Positions 53,603 to 62,117 of a DNA stretch of 64,000 nt are shown piece by piece. Made by a program: the position numbers and the translations under genes. The DNA is from Gemmatimonadota bacterium (lineage in GTDB: Bacteria; Gemmatimonadota; Gemmatimonadetes; Longimicrobiales; Gaopeijiaceae). Under the pieces are notes generated by a model. That model made no database searches, was not told the origin of the DNA, and was given only the letters and a program-made list of their open reading frames with translations. The stretch lies in contig JAWKQO010000003.1 in assembly GCA_041390105.1 (NCBI GenBank), positions 1-64,000 on the forward strand. Direction: 5' to 3'. Numbering within the stretch: position 1 is the first letter of the stretch; each line of letters starts with the position of its first letter.

Positions 53603-54457
53603 ATGAGCCCAGCGCCTGTTCTCCCGCCGCTTCCCACCTGGGAGGCCATCCGCTACCTGGTTCCCCTCAAGGAGGGGGGCTCGCTGCCGGCCGTCGTGGA
53701 AACCGAGGGCGGTGGGCTGTTCGTGGTCAAGTTCCGAGGCGCCGGTCAGGGCGCCAAGGCCTTGATCGCGGAGCTGATCGTCGCGCGACTGGCCGCCGCC
53801 CTCGAGCTCCCCGTTCCGGAGGTGGCGCTCATCGAGCTGACGCACGACTTCGGACGCACGGAGCCCGATCCCGAGATCCAGGACATCCTGAAGGGCAGTC
53901 GCGGTCTCAACTTCGGGATCCGCTACCTGGATGGCGCCCTCAACTTCGATCCCGGCGCGGCCGGTGACCTGGTGGCAGAGGACTTCGCGTCACGGCTGGT
54001 GTGGTTGGACGCTTTGGTCACCAACCCCGACCGCACGCACAAGAACCCGAACCTGCTGGTCCACGGTGAGACCCTCTGGCTCATCGACCACGGCGCCGCC
54101 CTGTACGCGCACCATCAGTGGAGCGCAGTGGACGACGCCCGTATGCGCACGCCCTTCTCGCCGATCGCTCAGCACGTGCTCCTCGAGCGAGCCGGCGCGC
54201 TCGCCGCAGTCGATGAAGCCCTGACCGCTCGCATCACCCCCACGCTACTCGAGGAGGCACTGGCCGCCGTGCCGGATGCGCTACTGCTCGACGAAGTGGG
54301 TGGCGCGGATTTCCCCGATGCGCCTACGGCCCGCGCGCGCTACGTGCACTACCTGTCCACCCGCCTGGAGGCACCCCGCGCCTGGGTAGGCGAAGCGCAG
54401 GGAGCGCGTGAACGCCTGCGGACGACTCCGCCGCGCCCACTGCGAGCCCGACGATGA
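53603..54457 (+). CDS. HipA-like kinase domain protein
   Basis: A 284-aa protein of the stand-alone HipA-like group. Kinase-like features are the N-terminal strand SLPAVVETEGGGLFVVKFRGAGQGAKALIAELIVARLAAAL (Lys in VVKF as ATP-binding residue), LNFGIRYLDGA, a catalytic-loop-like LVWLDALVTNPDRTHKNPNLLVHGETLWLIDHGAAL (Asp and Asn around NPDRTHKNPN, then the metal Asp in LIDHG). It lacks the HipA N-terminal subdomain and any HipB antitoxin. ATG 53603 begins the conserved part. It overlaps the DUF3037 gene by 4 bp (ATGA). HipA kinases phosphorylate proteins in persistence; the target here is unknown. Confidence 0.88.
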   Translation: MSPAPVLPPLPTWEAIRYLVPLKEGGSLPAVVETEGGGLFVVKFRGAGQGAKALIAELIVARLAAALELPVPEVALIELTHDFGRTEPDPEIQDILKGSRGLNFGIRYLDGALNFDPGAAGDLVAEDFASRLVWLDALVTNPDRTHKNPNLLVHGETLWLIDHGAALYAHHQWSAVDDARMRTPFSPIAQHVLLERAGALAAVDEALTARITPTLLEEALAAVPDALLLDEVGGADFPDAPTARARYVHYLSTRLEAPRAWVGEAQGARERLRTTPPRPLRARR

Positions 54458-54837
54458 GCGGCTGGGTCGACTACGATTTCGCGGTCGTGTGCGTGGTGCC
54501 CCACGTGCATCTGTACGGTTCGTCCGCGGTCGGGGTGGTCCTGCACGCCCGGCAGGCCGAGTTCATCGACGCGCGCGTGACGACGGACCCCACCCAACTG
54601 GCCGCACGGATCGGAGGCGGAGACGCCACCCGCCTGAGCCGCTACCTGGAGTCCTATCGGGCCGTCGCGCGCGGAGAGGTGGGTAGCCCCCTGGCGCTGC
54701 TCCCGCCCTCGGAGCGCTTCCATTGGCTCACTGCCCCGCGCTCCGACCTCATCCAGTGCTCACCCGTGCACTCGGGGCGTAGCCAGGATCCGGCCACCAC
54801 CCTGGAAGCGCTTTTCCGACAGTACGTCCCGCGCTGA
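54454..54837 (+). CDS. DUF3037 family protein
   Basis: A 127-aa protein with the family pattern: YDFAVVCVVPHVHLYGSSAVGVVLHARQAEFIDARV near the N-terminus and FHWLTAPRSDLIQCSPVHSG with DPATTLEALFRQYV at the end. The function is unknown. It overlaps the HipA-like kinase gene by 4 bp, and the two families are commonly adjacent, so it is probably the dedicated partner of the kinase, either substrate, regulator or antitoxin-like. Confidence 0.88.
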   Translation: MSGWVDYDFAVVCVVPHVHLYGSSAVGVVLHARQAEFIDARVTTDPTQLAARIGGGDATRLSRYLESYRAVARGEVGSPLALLPPSERFHWLTAPRSDLIQCSPVHSGRSQDPATTLEALFRQYVPR

Positions 54838-54888
54838 GGGCGGGTCGGTCCGCCCTGGTCGATGAACCGGGGAGAGGCGGGGATCAGT

Positions 54889-56373
54889 TCAGGTGGCACC
54901 CGGCAGCAGACGCAGGCCCGCAGACTGCTGGGCGGCGACGACCCGGCCCGATTCATCCCGCTCGAAGCGGATCTCCGTTCCGTCCTCGACGTCGTACCAG
55001 ACGTCGTCGGATTCCGCATACAGCGTTCCGCGTGGAGCTCCGTCCACCCTCACGACCAGCGTGTTCCCCTGCGAGGCCAGCTCGACCACGACGGACGGCT
55101 GTCCCTCGACGTGGTACGCCCCCGCGAGGGCAGCGAGCACGTCCGCCGGGGGCGATACCCGGGGGCGCACCTGCGGGCGGAAGCCCGGCCATCCGTAGAC
55201 CGCGGAGACCGCGCGCGTGATCTCGGCGGCCAGGGCGGAGCCCTGATCGCCATTGGTCATCACGGCGATGCCCTGCCCCCCATCGCGGTAGGTGATCCAA
55301 CTGGCTTTGAACCCGGCGTTGGACCCCCCGTGGCTGAAAATGCGAGCGTCGCCGTTGTTGGAGAGCCCGAATCCCAGGCCCACGTCTTGGTAGCGCTCCG
55401 CCCCGCCCCCGTGGGGGGTCAGCATCTGCTCCAACATCGCACGCGACACCACCCCATCCGTGACTGTCCCGTCGAGGATGCCCAGGAGGTGAACCGAAAG
55501 GCGCGCCAGCTCCTGCGGCGTGGTCCACAGGCCCGCGGCCGCCTGCTCGGGATAGGTGTGCCATTCCCCCGGCAGCTCGGTACCGTCGCTTCCGTGGGCG
55601 CGGGCCGCCTCCGGCCAACGCGCCTCAGGGAGCGGCTGCGCGTACGTCGAGCGCTCCATCCCCACCGGCCGCAGCACGCGCTCTCCCACCACGTCCGCGA
55701 ACGACCGGCGCGTCACGTCTTCGACGACTTGCTCCATGACGGTGTAGCCACCGCCGGAGTACTGCCAGCTCGTGCCCGGCACCTTGTAGACGCGCACGGG
55801 ATCCGTATTGCCGCGACCCTCGAGCACATCCACGTTGCCGGGGAGTTCCTCCCCCCGCGCATAGCCAGGAAACCCCCACACCGTGAGACCCGCACTGTGG
55901 GTAAGCACGCCGCGCAGGGTAACCGCCGAATCAGCCGTGAACTCGTTGTCCGGAACCTTCCAGGAGGTGAGCGCGGCATTGACCGGAGCGTCCAACTGCA
56001 GGACCCCTTCCTCGACCAGCCCCAACACGGCCAGCGCGCCCACCGGCTTGGAGATGCTCGCGGCCTGGAACAGGGTCGCCGGCGTCACGGGCACTCCGGT
56101 CTCGGTGTCCGCGAGCCCGTAGCCTTTGGCCCACACCACCCGCCCCCCGTCCACCACGGCAATGCTCACTCCGGGCACGTGGTAGCGCTCCATGCGCTCT
56201 TCGATCGTGTACGTGCGGGGGGCCTCGCCTTCGACCTGCACCGCCAGGAGCAGTCCCTCCTCCACGGCGGCGACGCGCGCCTCCTGCCCACCGCGGCTGT
56301 CCGTGTCGGATCCCGAGGCGCAGGCGGCCGCCGTCAAGGCGACCGCCATGCATGCGGTGGCTCTGGGGTGCAC
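54889..56373 (-). CDS. Serine hydrolase of the class C beta-lactamase/S12 family, lipoprotein
   Basis: A 494-aa exported protein with a signal ending LTAAACAS (Cys18, probable lipoprotein). Catalytic motifs are SISK (Ser106-Lys109 in LFQAASISKPVGALAVLGL), the Tyr motif YSGGGYTVMEQVVEDV and FSHGGSNAGFKASWITY near the C-terminus. VLTHSAGLTVWGFPGY is the typical S12 substrate-loop block. A small C-terminal beta domain (about 390-490) resembles DUF3471-type tails. It may hydrolyse D-peptides or esters; true beta-lactamase activity is less likely. The GTG start at 56373 lies 3 bp after the upstream stop. Confidence 0.9.
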   Translation of the reverse strand: MHPRATACMAVALTAAACASGSDTDSRGGQEARVAAVEEGLLLAVQVEGEAPRTYTIEERMERYHVPGVSIAVVDGGRVVWAKGYGLADTETGVPVTPATLFQAASISKPVGALAVLGLVEEGVLQLDAPVNAALTSWKVPDNEFTADSAVTLRGVLTHSAGLTVWGFPGYARGEELPGNVDVLEGRGNTDPVRVYKVPGTSWQYSGGGYTVMEQVVEDVTRRSFADVVGERVLRPVGMERSTYAQPLPEARWPEAARAHGSDGTELPGEWHTYPEQAAAGLWTTPQELARLSVHLLGILDGTVTDGVVSRAMLEQMLTPHGGGAERYQDVGLGFGLSNNGDARIFSHGGSNAGFKASWITYRDGGQGIAVMTNGDQGSALAAEITRAVSAVYGWPGFRPQVRPRVSPPADVLAALAGAYHVEGQPSVVVELASQGNTLVVRVDGAPRGTLYAESDDVWYDVEDGTEIRFERDESGRVVAAQQSAGLRLLPGAT

Positions 56374-56376
56374 GCC

Positions 56377-57030
56377 CTACATTCCCTCGCCGCGCTTCAT
56401 CAGTCCCATGTGTTGCGTAGCCTGCGCGAGCCCGCCTTCCCCTTCGCCCCAGGAGATACGTCCGTCGCCGTTGGCGTCGGTCCCTTCCACGATGGCCGTC
56501 GTGAGCTGGTGGATCTCCTCGGCCAGCGCAGCCGCTGTGGCCGCGTCCGTGGCCGTGAGCACCGCATGCGCCTTCTCCATGGCCATCTGTGCCCACTTGA
56601 CCACGTTGTCCGAGCTGGCTTGCACGTGCTGCGCGTGCGTCTTGACGTTGTCGGAGGCCCCTTCGGCTTCTGCAGCCAGCGCGATGTGCCGGGCAGCGCC
56701 CTGGGCGGCCTTGATCAGTCCGTAGCCTTTTCCGGGCCCGCCATCCATCATCGACGGATCGAGCGCGTGGACCACGTGGCCGATGTGCCTCTGGATCGAC
56801 TGCAGGTTGTCCGGCTGAGCCGTGGCCAGCGCGGCGTGCTGATTGGCGACTTCCGCCTCCGCTTGTGCGGCGGGGAGCAGGCCCATCTGGTCGGGCGTGT
56901 CGTTCCACTGGTCGGCCACATGCCCCATGTGTCGATGCGCTGCATCCTGCGCGGCGGCGGGCCCGGCCCAAACGGCCAACGACCCCACCAGCAGTGCGGG
57001 AGCGAGACGGCGCGAGGTAGGCGATGCCAT
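56377..57030 (-). CDS. His-rich exported protein with EF-hand-like loop
   Basis: A 217-aa periplasmic helical protein with a signal peptide (LLVGSLAVWAGPAAAQDA). It has many His and Met (HRHMGHVADQWN, IQRHIGHVVHALDPSMMDGG, KTHAQHVQASSD, QHMGLMKRG), suggesting metal binding. One calcium-binding-type loop is visible near the C-terminus: DANGDGRISWGE, with Asp, Asn, Asp and a terminal Glu at the right spacing. The rest is helical, resembling cytochrome-like or ferritin-like bundles. I cannot name the family. GGAGG is 4 nt before the ATG. The serine hydrolase follows with a 3-bp gap. Confidence 0.75.
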   Translation of the reverse strand: MASPTSRRLAPALLVGSLAVWAGPAAAQDAAHRHMGHVADQWNDTPDQMGLLPAAQAEAEVANQHAALATAQPDNLQSIQRHIGHVVHALDPSMMDGGPGKGYGLIKAAQGAARHIALAAEAEGASDNVKTHAQHVQASSDNVVKWAQMAMEKAHAVLTATDAATAAALAEEIHQLTTAIVEGTDANGDGRISWGEGEGGLAQATQHMGLMKRGEGM

Positions 57031-57190
57031 GGATCCTCCTTGGGCAGCTCCTCCCAGCCAACAGGGGAGCGATGACCCAGGGTGTAGTGGGCGGGGAGGT
57101 CAGGGAACTGCCCACGATAGCGGCCCCCCGGGGGAGCGGCCAGCGAGCGCACTCTCGCCGCGACACTGCAGGGGCCCCAGGTTCGGCGGC

Positions 57191-58705
57191 ATGACCACCG
57201 ACCGCGCTGACCGATCCTGGACGGGGCTCGCCCTTCTGGCGGCCGCTCTCGTGGTAGCGGCCTGGCGGTGGTTCGCTGCCGGGGCACCGCCGGGCGGAGA
57301 CTGGGCCCAATACATGGGGCACGCGCTCGCGCTGTTGCAGGGGCGTCCGTACGAAGACACCGGCTACCTGTACAGTCCGCTCGCCTGGACCGTGGGCCCG
57401 CCGCGCTATCCGCCGGGCCTGCCGCTTACGCTGACGCCCCTGTTCATGTTGTTCGGCACGTCGACGCTGGCGCCCCGCCTGCTGATGCACGCCTTCCTGT
57501 TCGCGTTCCTCGCGCTGGTGGCCCGCTATTTCCTACGGGACGGTGAGCCTCCCGCGCTCGTGTGGGGCTCGGTGGCCATGCTCGGTGCGTCGTTCCTGCT
57601 TCGCGACGTGCCCAACGTGGTGGGTTCCGATCTGGGCTTCTGCGCACTGGCGTGGACGGTGCTGCTGCTTGCCGACCGACCCGGCGCTTGGTCCGGGACC
57701 AGGACGATCGCTATCGCTGCGCTGGGAGCGTGGGCCATCCTATACCGGATCGCTGCCGCACCGTTGATTCCGGCACTCCTTGTTCCGGCGCTCATCCGTC
57801 GTCGGGAGGTCGGTGTGCGGGCGCTGTTGCCCGCGTTGGTATGGACCGTTGTGCTCGTTGTGGTGGTGACGCGTTTCGGCCCGGGGCAGGCACCGGTCGA
57901 TACCATGTCCGGCGTCGCATCCGGCGGGGGCGAACGCAGTGTGGGGGCTTCCCTGCAGTGGTTGCTGGAGCGCATGGACCGCAAGGTACTCCGCTACCGT
58001 TTCGCACTGCAGGAGGCTTGGCTGTATCCCTTCCCCGGCCGGTCGGCGGACCGCATCTACCACGTGTTGGCGCTCGGCCTGACGGCGATCGGTGGGCTTC
58101 ACTGGATCCGTCGCCGTTGGCCGACGTTCGCGGCGTCATTCGTGCTGTTCACCGCGGCGATGCTGACGGTGGCGCCGGTATGGGATCCCCGTTATCTGTG
58201 GGTCCTCACGCCGTTCGCCTGCTATGGTCTCTTCAGTGGCGCAGCGTCGGTGCTCGCGCGCCTCGGCTCGCACGATCGCGCACGCGTCCACCGCGGGGTG
58301 GCAGCGGTCGGCGCCCTGATGGTTCTGGGTGCCGGCATCGAGACGGCCCGTACCGGGGCACCGGCGATTCCTCGTGACGACCTCGCCTGGGCCACCGTGC
58401 AGACACGCCTGCAACGGCTCGGGGACGGGCGCCCCCTGCGCGTGGTGTCGAATCGACCCCGCATCGTCGCCTGGCGGACCGGGGTTCCGGCCATGCCCCT
58501 CCCCAACCGGCCTCTGGACACGTTCCTGACGGAGGCACGCCGGCTGGGGATCACGCACGCCGTGATCACCGAGGCCGCCGCCGAACCCGAGTTGTTGGAG
58601 CGCTGGCAGCAGTGGCTACGCGAGCGCCCCGAGTTGTTCACCCTGGTCGAGACGGTGGGCCCGGTGCGCCTCTACCGCGTGCACCTCGCTCCCTCGACGT
58701 CGTGA
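57191..58705 (+). CDS. Membrane glycosyltransferase-like protein (GT39/ArnT-like fold)
   Basis: A 504-aa protein with about ten TM helices. The first periplasmic loop holds the acidic catalytic-type motif GGDWAQYMGHALALLQGRPYEDTGYLYSPLAW and PPRYPPGLPLTLTPLFMLFG, as in polyprenyl-phosphate-sugar-dependent transferases. LVVVVTRFGPG and APVWDPRYLWVLTPFACYGLFSG are later membrane segments. The C-terminal soluble part (about 420-504) resembles the periplasmic tails of the family. The acceptor is unknown. ATG 57191 was chosen; frame upstream is antisense to the His-rich gene. Confidence 0.75.
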   Translation: MTTDRADRSWTGLALLAAALVVAAWRWFAAGAPPGGDWAQYMGHALALLQGRPYEDTGYLYSPLAWTVGPPRYPPGLPLTLTPLFMLFGTSTLAPRLLMHAFLFAFLALVARYFLRDGEPPALVWGSVAMLGASFLLRDVPNVVGSDLGFCALAWTVLLLADRPGAWSGTRTIAIAALGAWAILYRIAAAPLIPALLVPALIRRREVGVRALLPALVWTVVLVVVVTRFGPGQAPVDTMSGVASGGGERSVGASLQWLLERMDRKVLRYRFALQEAWLYPFPGRSADRIYHVLALGLTAIGGLHWIRRRWPTFAASFVLFTAAMLTVAPVWDPRYLWVLTPFACYGLFSGAASVLARLGSHDRARVHRGVAAVGALMVLGAGIETARTGAPAIPRDDLAWATVQTRLQRLGDGRPLRVVSNRPRIVAWRTGVPAMPLPNRPLDTFLTEARRLGITHAVITEAAAEPELLERWQQWLRERPELFTLVETVGPVRLYRVHLAPSTS

Positions 58706-58719
58706 AACGTCGAACTCGA

Positions 58720-60282
58720 TCAGAGGCGAGCCCAGGCGCGTAGCTGGTTCCAGACTGTGTGGGCTTCGCGCACGCCCGCCCAGGTGGTGACCCCCAGATA
58801 GATGACCCCGTAGGTGCCGAGCACCACGGCGGCCCGCAGGATCGGTCCAACCGGAGCCACAGCCAGCTTCACGCCCCAGGCCGCTGCCGCGGCCAAGGCG
58901 GCGATGCCCCACAGCTTGAGGAGGAGCGCGACGAACCCGGGTGGTCGCGTCCACCCGAGCCGCCGATCCAGCCAACGGCGCAAGAGGAGGAACTCCACCC
59001 AGCCACTCACTCCCAACGCTGCCCCCAGACCGGCCGCGCCCCAGCGAGCGTCGATGCCCAGCCAACGGACCACGGGGACGGCCAGCACCGCCCCCACGAC
59101 ACCGCGGAGCGCCAGACGCCACACGGACGCCTTGAGCGGCGTCATCGCGTCCCCCAACGCATAGAACGCGGTGGCGTGCAGGCCCCCCATGGACGCACCC
59201 ACCAAGCCGACCGAAGACGCACCCAGGATCGCCCACACGAAGCGCGCATCCTCGGACGTGAATTGCCCTCCCTGGTAGACGGCCGCCGCGATCACATCCC
59301 CCAGAGTGATGAACGCAACTGCGCAGGCCACCAGCAGAAACGCCGTGTGCCGGAGCGCACTGTCGAGCGGGCCTCGCAGTCGTTCGGCCACCGTAGCCTG
59401 GTCCGCCGTCGCCGCCGAGAGTTCGGGCAGTAGCGCGGCGGAGATGGCGACGGTGAAGAGACCGACGGGCAGGGAGTAGAGCAGCTGCGAGTAGTTCAAC
59501 AGCGCCAGCGCCCCCGTGGACACGAACCCCGCGATGGCCACCTCCACCCAGGTGCCGAGGCGACCGATCAGCCCTCGAACCGTGGCAGGTCCGGCGTTGC
59601 GCGCAACCTCCCTCAGGTGCTGCGGATCCTCCACACCCGCGCGGGGCGCCCCCACCAACGCCAGGACCGCCGGAAGTTGCACCGCGACCTGCAGGGCGGC
59701 GCCCACCAACGCCCCCCAGGCCGCCGCCACCGCCACCTGGTTCGCACGTCCCGTGCGCCCCGCGAGCGCCAGCGCCACGGTGATGGAGACCGCCGAGAGG
59801 ATGGGCACCGCGTAGGGCAGGAAGAAGCGTCGATGGCTGTTGAGCACGCCCAGACACCAGGCCCCCACCACCAGCAGACCGACTGCGGGGAAGAGGAGTC
59901 GCACCAGCCGGACGGTCAGGTCGGCCTTGGCCGCGTCGAACCCGGGTGCGATCCACCCGACCAGGAGCGGGGCGGACAGTACACCCGCAACCACCAGCGC
60001 AGTCACGATCAACGCGTGGATGGAGCCGACCACCCAGGCCAAGCGCCGGGCTTCCTCCTGGGCTCCCTCCGCCAGCAAACGGCTGTAGCGAGGGATGAAG
60101 GCGGAGGAAAACACCCGCTCGCCCAGGACGCTCTCCATGAGCGTCGGGATCCGGAATGCCGCTCCGAAGGCATCGGCGGCGTCCGAGGTGCCCAGGTAGT
60201 GCGCGAAGAAGCGTTCGCGCACCAGACCCGCCACCCGGCTGAGTGAAACGGCGACCGTCACATGGGAGGCGCCGCGTCGCAT
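58720..60282 (-). CDS. murJ: Lipid II flippase MurJ
   Basis: A 520-aa protein with about 14 TM helices of the MVF/MurJ group. The opening block LSRVAGLVRERFFAHYLGTSDAADAFGAAFRIPTLMESVLGERVFSSAFIPRYSRLLAEG is diagnostic, with the conserved Arg residues that line the cavity. Later blocks are LVRLLFPAVGLLVVGAWCLGVLNSHRRFFLPYAVPI, LLYSLPVGLFTVAISAALLPELSAA and TAFYALGDAMTPLKASVWRL. It moves lipid II across the inner membrane for peptidoglycan synthesis. It is convergent with the glycosyltransferase gene (14-bp gap) and divergent from the adenylate-forming gene. Confidence 0.92.
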   Translation of the reverse strand: MRRGASHVTVAVSLSRVAGLVRERFFAHYLGTSDAADAFGAAFRIPTLMESVLGERVFSSAFIPRYSRLLAEGAQEEARRLAWVVGSIHALIVTALVVAGVLSAPLLVGWIAPGFDAAKADLTVRLVRLLFPAVGLLVVGAWCLGVLNSHRRFFLPYAVPILSAVSITVALALAGRTGRANQVAVAAAWGALVGAALQVAVQLPAVLALVGAPRAGVEDPQHLREVARNAGPATVRGLIGRLGTWVEVAIAGFVSTGALALLNYSQLLYSLPVGLFTVAISAALLPELSAATADQATVAERLRGPLDSALRHTAFLLVACAVAFITLGDVIAAAVYQGGQFTSEDARFVWAILGASSVGLVGASMGGLHATAFYALGDAMTPLKASVWRLALRGVVGAVLAVPVVRWLGIDARWGAAGLGAALGVSGWVEFLLLRRWLDRRLGWTRPPGFVALLLKLWGIAALAAAAAWGVKLAVAPVGPILRAAVVLGTYGVIYLGVTTWAGVREAHTVWNQLRAWARL

Positions 60283-60518
60283 GTGCGTGCGTGTCAGAGG
60301 CCTGTCGTCCCGATTCCGAACCCGCGCCCCGCATCCCGTCGGACGGCCGAGGGGGCCACCGTCCAGCCGGAACCCAACCTAGCAGGTCCTTCCGGTGCTC
60401 CGACAACCCGACCGCAGCCGCCCCACCTCCCGGCACAGCGCATCCAGTGGCACGGTCGGCGGGGTTGGCCCTAGCATTGCAGCGTCCAGGAAAGACCCCC
60501 GTCCCTCCGGACCCCCAT

Positions 60519-62117
60519 TTGAGCACGCTCTCGCAGGCCTTCACCTACGCCCGTTTCCTCCGGGGCTTCCCGCGCTACTTGCGCTCGGCCCTGACCTTGG
60601 AGGAAGCGCGTGCCGCGTTGCAGGAGCGCCTCGAGCGCCGTGCGGAGCATCTGGTGGACATGGCCGAGCGCGTGTTCTTCGGCCTTGCGAGCAGCCCCTA
60701 CCTTCCCTTGCTGGAACAGGCAGGGTGTTCGTTCGCGGACTTCCGCGCCTCGGTCGCCGACCTGGGGGTGGAGCCTACGCTGCACCGACTTCGCGAGGCC
60801 GGCGTCTACTTCACGTTCGAGGAGTACAAGGGCCGCGTGCCGGTCGTTCGAGGCGGACGCGAAATCCCCGTCAGCGAAGGTCGCTTCGACAACCCGTTCC
60901 TCACGCACTTCTTTCGGACCTCCACCGGTGGATCGACGGGCCGCCCCACGCGTACGTCGGCGGACCTGGTTCACATGGAAGTCCAGTCGCAGTACCGCAT
61001 GCTGCTGCTGGAGACCCACGGACTGCTGGACGTGCCCTTTTCGGTCTGGCGGCCAGCCCTGCCCTCGGGGAGCGGCCTCAACAACATCCTGCGGCAGGCA
61101 CGCATGGGGCGTCCGGTGGACCGTTGGTTCACCCCGCTCGTCCCCGGAGACTACGCGCCGGAGCTCAAGTACAAGCTGGCCACCGAAGGAGCAGTGCTGG
61201 CGGGTCGCGCCTGCGGTGTCTCCTTCGTGCGGCCAGAGCCCGTGCCGCTGGATGGTGCCGTCAGCATCGCCCGCTACCTGGCGGATACGGTGCGCACGCA
61301 AGGCGGAGCCTGCCTCAGCACCACGGTGAGCTGCGGGCTCAGGGTGGCGCTGGCCGCGCGCTCAGCGCGGGTCGACCTGAGCGGGGCATGTCTGTTGGTG
61401 GCGGGCGAGCCTCCCACCGAGGCGAAGGTCCGTGGAATGGAAGCATCCGGGGCATCCGTGCTGAGCGACTACGGGGCTGCCGAGACCGGGCGGATCGCAC
61501 TGGGATGCGCGCATCCGGATCACTTCACCGACATGCACCTGACCACCGATACGGTCGCGGTCGTGCCTTTTCCCCGTCTGGTGCCCGACTCGGGGGAGAC
61601 CGTGGCTGCGCTCAACATCACGTCGTTGGTACCTACCATGCCCAAGCTCTTCCTCAATCAGGAGCTGGACGACTTCGCCGAGATGGAGGAGCGTGAATGC
61701 GGCTGTCCCCTGGGGGAGCTCGGCCTTCACACCCACATCCGGCGGGTGCGCAGCTTCCGTAAGCTGGTCAGCGAGGGAGTGACGCTGATCGGCAGTGACA
61801 TGGTGCGCATTCTGGAAGAGGTCTTGCCCAGTCGTTTCGGTGGCTCCCCGCTCGACTATCAGCTGGTCGAAGACGAGGACGAGCGCGGGTTCACGCGTCT
61901 CAGCCTGCACGTCCATCCCCAGGTACACCTGGAGCGCGAACAGGACGTCGTAGAGGTGATGCTGGGAGCCCTGGGCCGTACCAGCGTCGCGGCGGACATG
62001 GCCCGTGCCTATTGGGCGGCGGCCCGCTCCTTCCGCATCGTCCGGGAGGCACCGCAAGTGTCCACACGGGGGAAGCAGGCCTCCTTGCGTGTGGTGCGCG
62101 ATACAGGAGCGGCATGA
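60519..62117 (+). CDS. Adenylate-forming enzyme of the phenylacetate-CoA ligase/F390 synthetase type
   Basis: About 532 aa. The adenylation P-loop is FFRTSTGGSTGRPTRTSADL, followed by a GEPPTEAKVRGMEASGASVLSDYGAAETGRIALGC block that matches the YGxTE region and metal-like Cys-His (CAHPDH). Later come LVPTMPKLFLNQELDDFAEMEERECGCPLGELGLHTHIRRVRSFRKLVSEGVTLIG, resembling the hinge and C-terminal part of phenylacetate-CoA ligase homologues. The carboxylate substrate is unknown. The start is uncertain: I use TTG 60519 because homology begins there; earlier GTG/TTG codons near 60447-60480 are possible. Its stop overlaps tctC-like ATG (ATGA). Confidence 0.78.
   Translation: MSTLSQAFTYARFLRGFPRYLRSALTLEEARAALQERLERRAEHLVDMAERVFFGLASSPYLPLLEQAGCSFADFRASVADLGVEPTLHRLREAGVYFTFEEYKGRVPVVRGGREIPVSEGRFDNPFLTHFFRTSTGGSTGRPTRTSADLVHMEVQSQYRMLLLETHGLLDVPFSVWRPALPSGSGLNNILRQARMGRPVDRWFTPLVPGDYAPELKYKLATEGAVLAGRACGVSFVRPEPVPLDGAVSIARYLADTVRTQGGACLSTTVSCGLRVALAARSARVDLSGACLLVAGEPPTEAKVRGMEASGASVLSDYGAAETGRIALGCAHPDHFTDMHLTTDTVAVVPFPRLVPDSGETVAALNITSLVPTMPKLFLNQELDDFAEMEERECGCPLGELGLHTHIRRVRSFRKLVSEGVTLIGSDMVRILEEVLPSRFGGSPLDYQLVEDEDERGFTRLSLHVHPQVHLEREQDVVEVMLGALGRTSVAADMARAYWAAARSFRIVREAPQVSTRGKQASLRVVRDTGAA

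Noticed and set aside
54862..57075. 737-codon rightward open frame
   Set aside because: Antisense to the serine hydrolase and the His-rich gene, both of which have clear signals, motifs and ribosome-binding sites.
58616..60544. 642-codon leftward frame over murJ
   Set aside because: Gly/Arg-rich alternative frame of the same strand as murJ, which has the diagnostic motifs.
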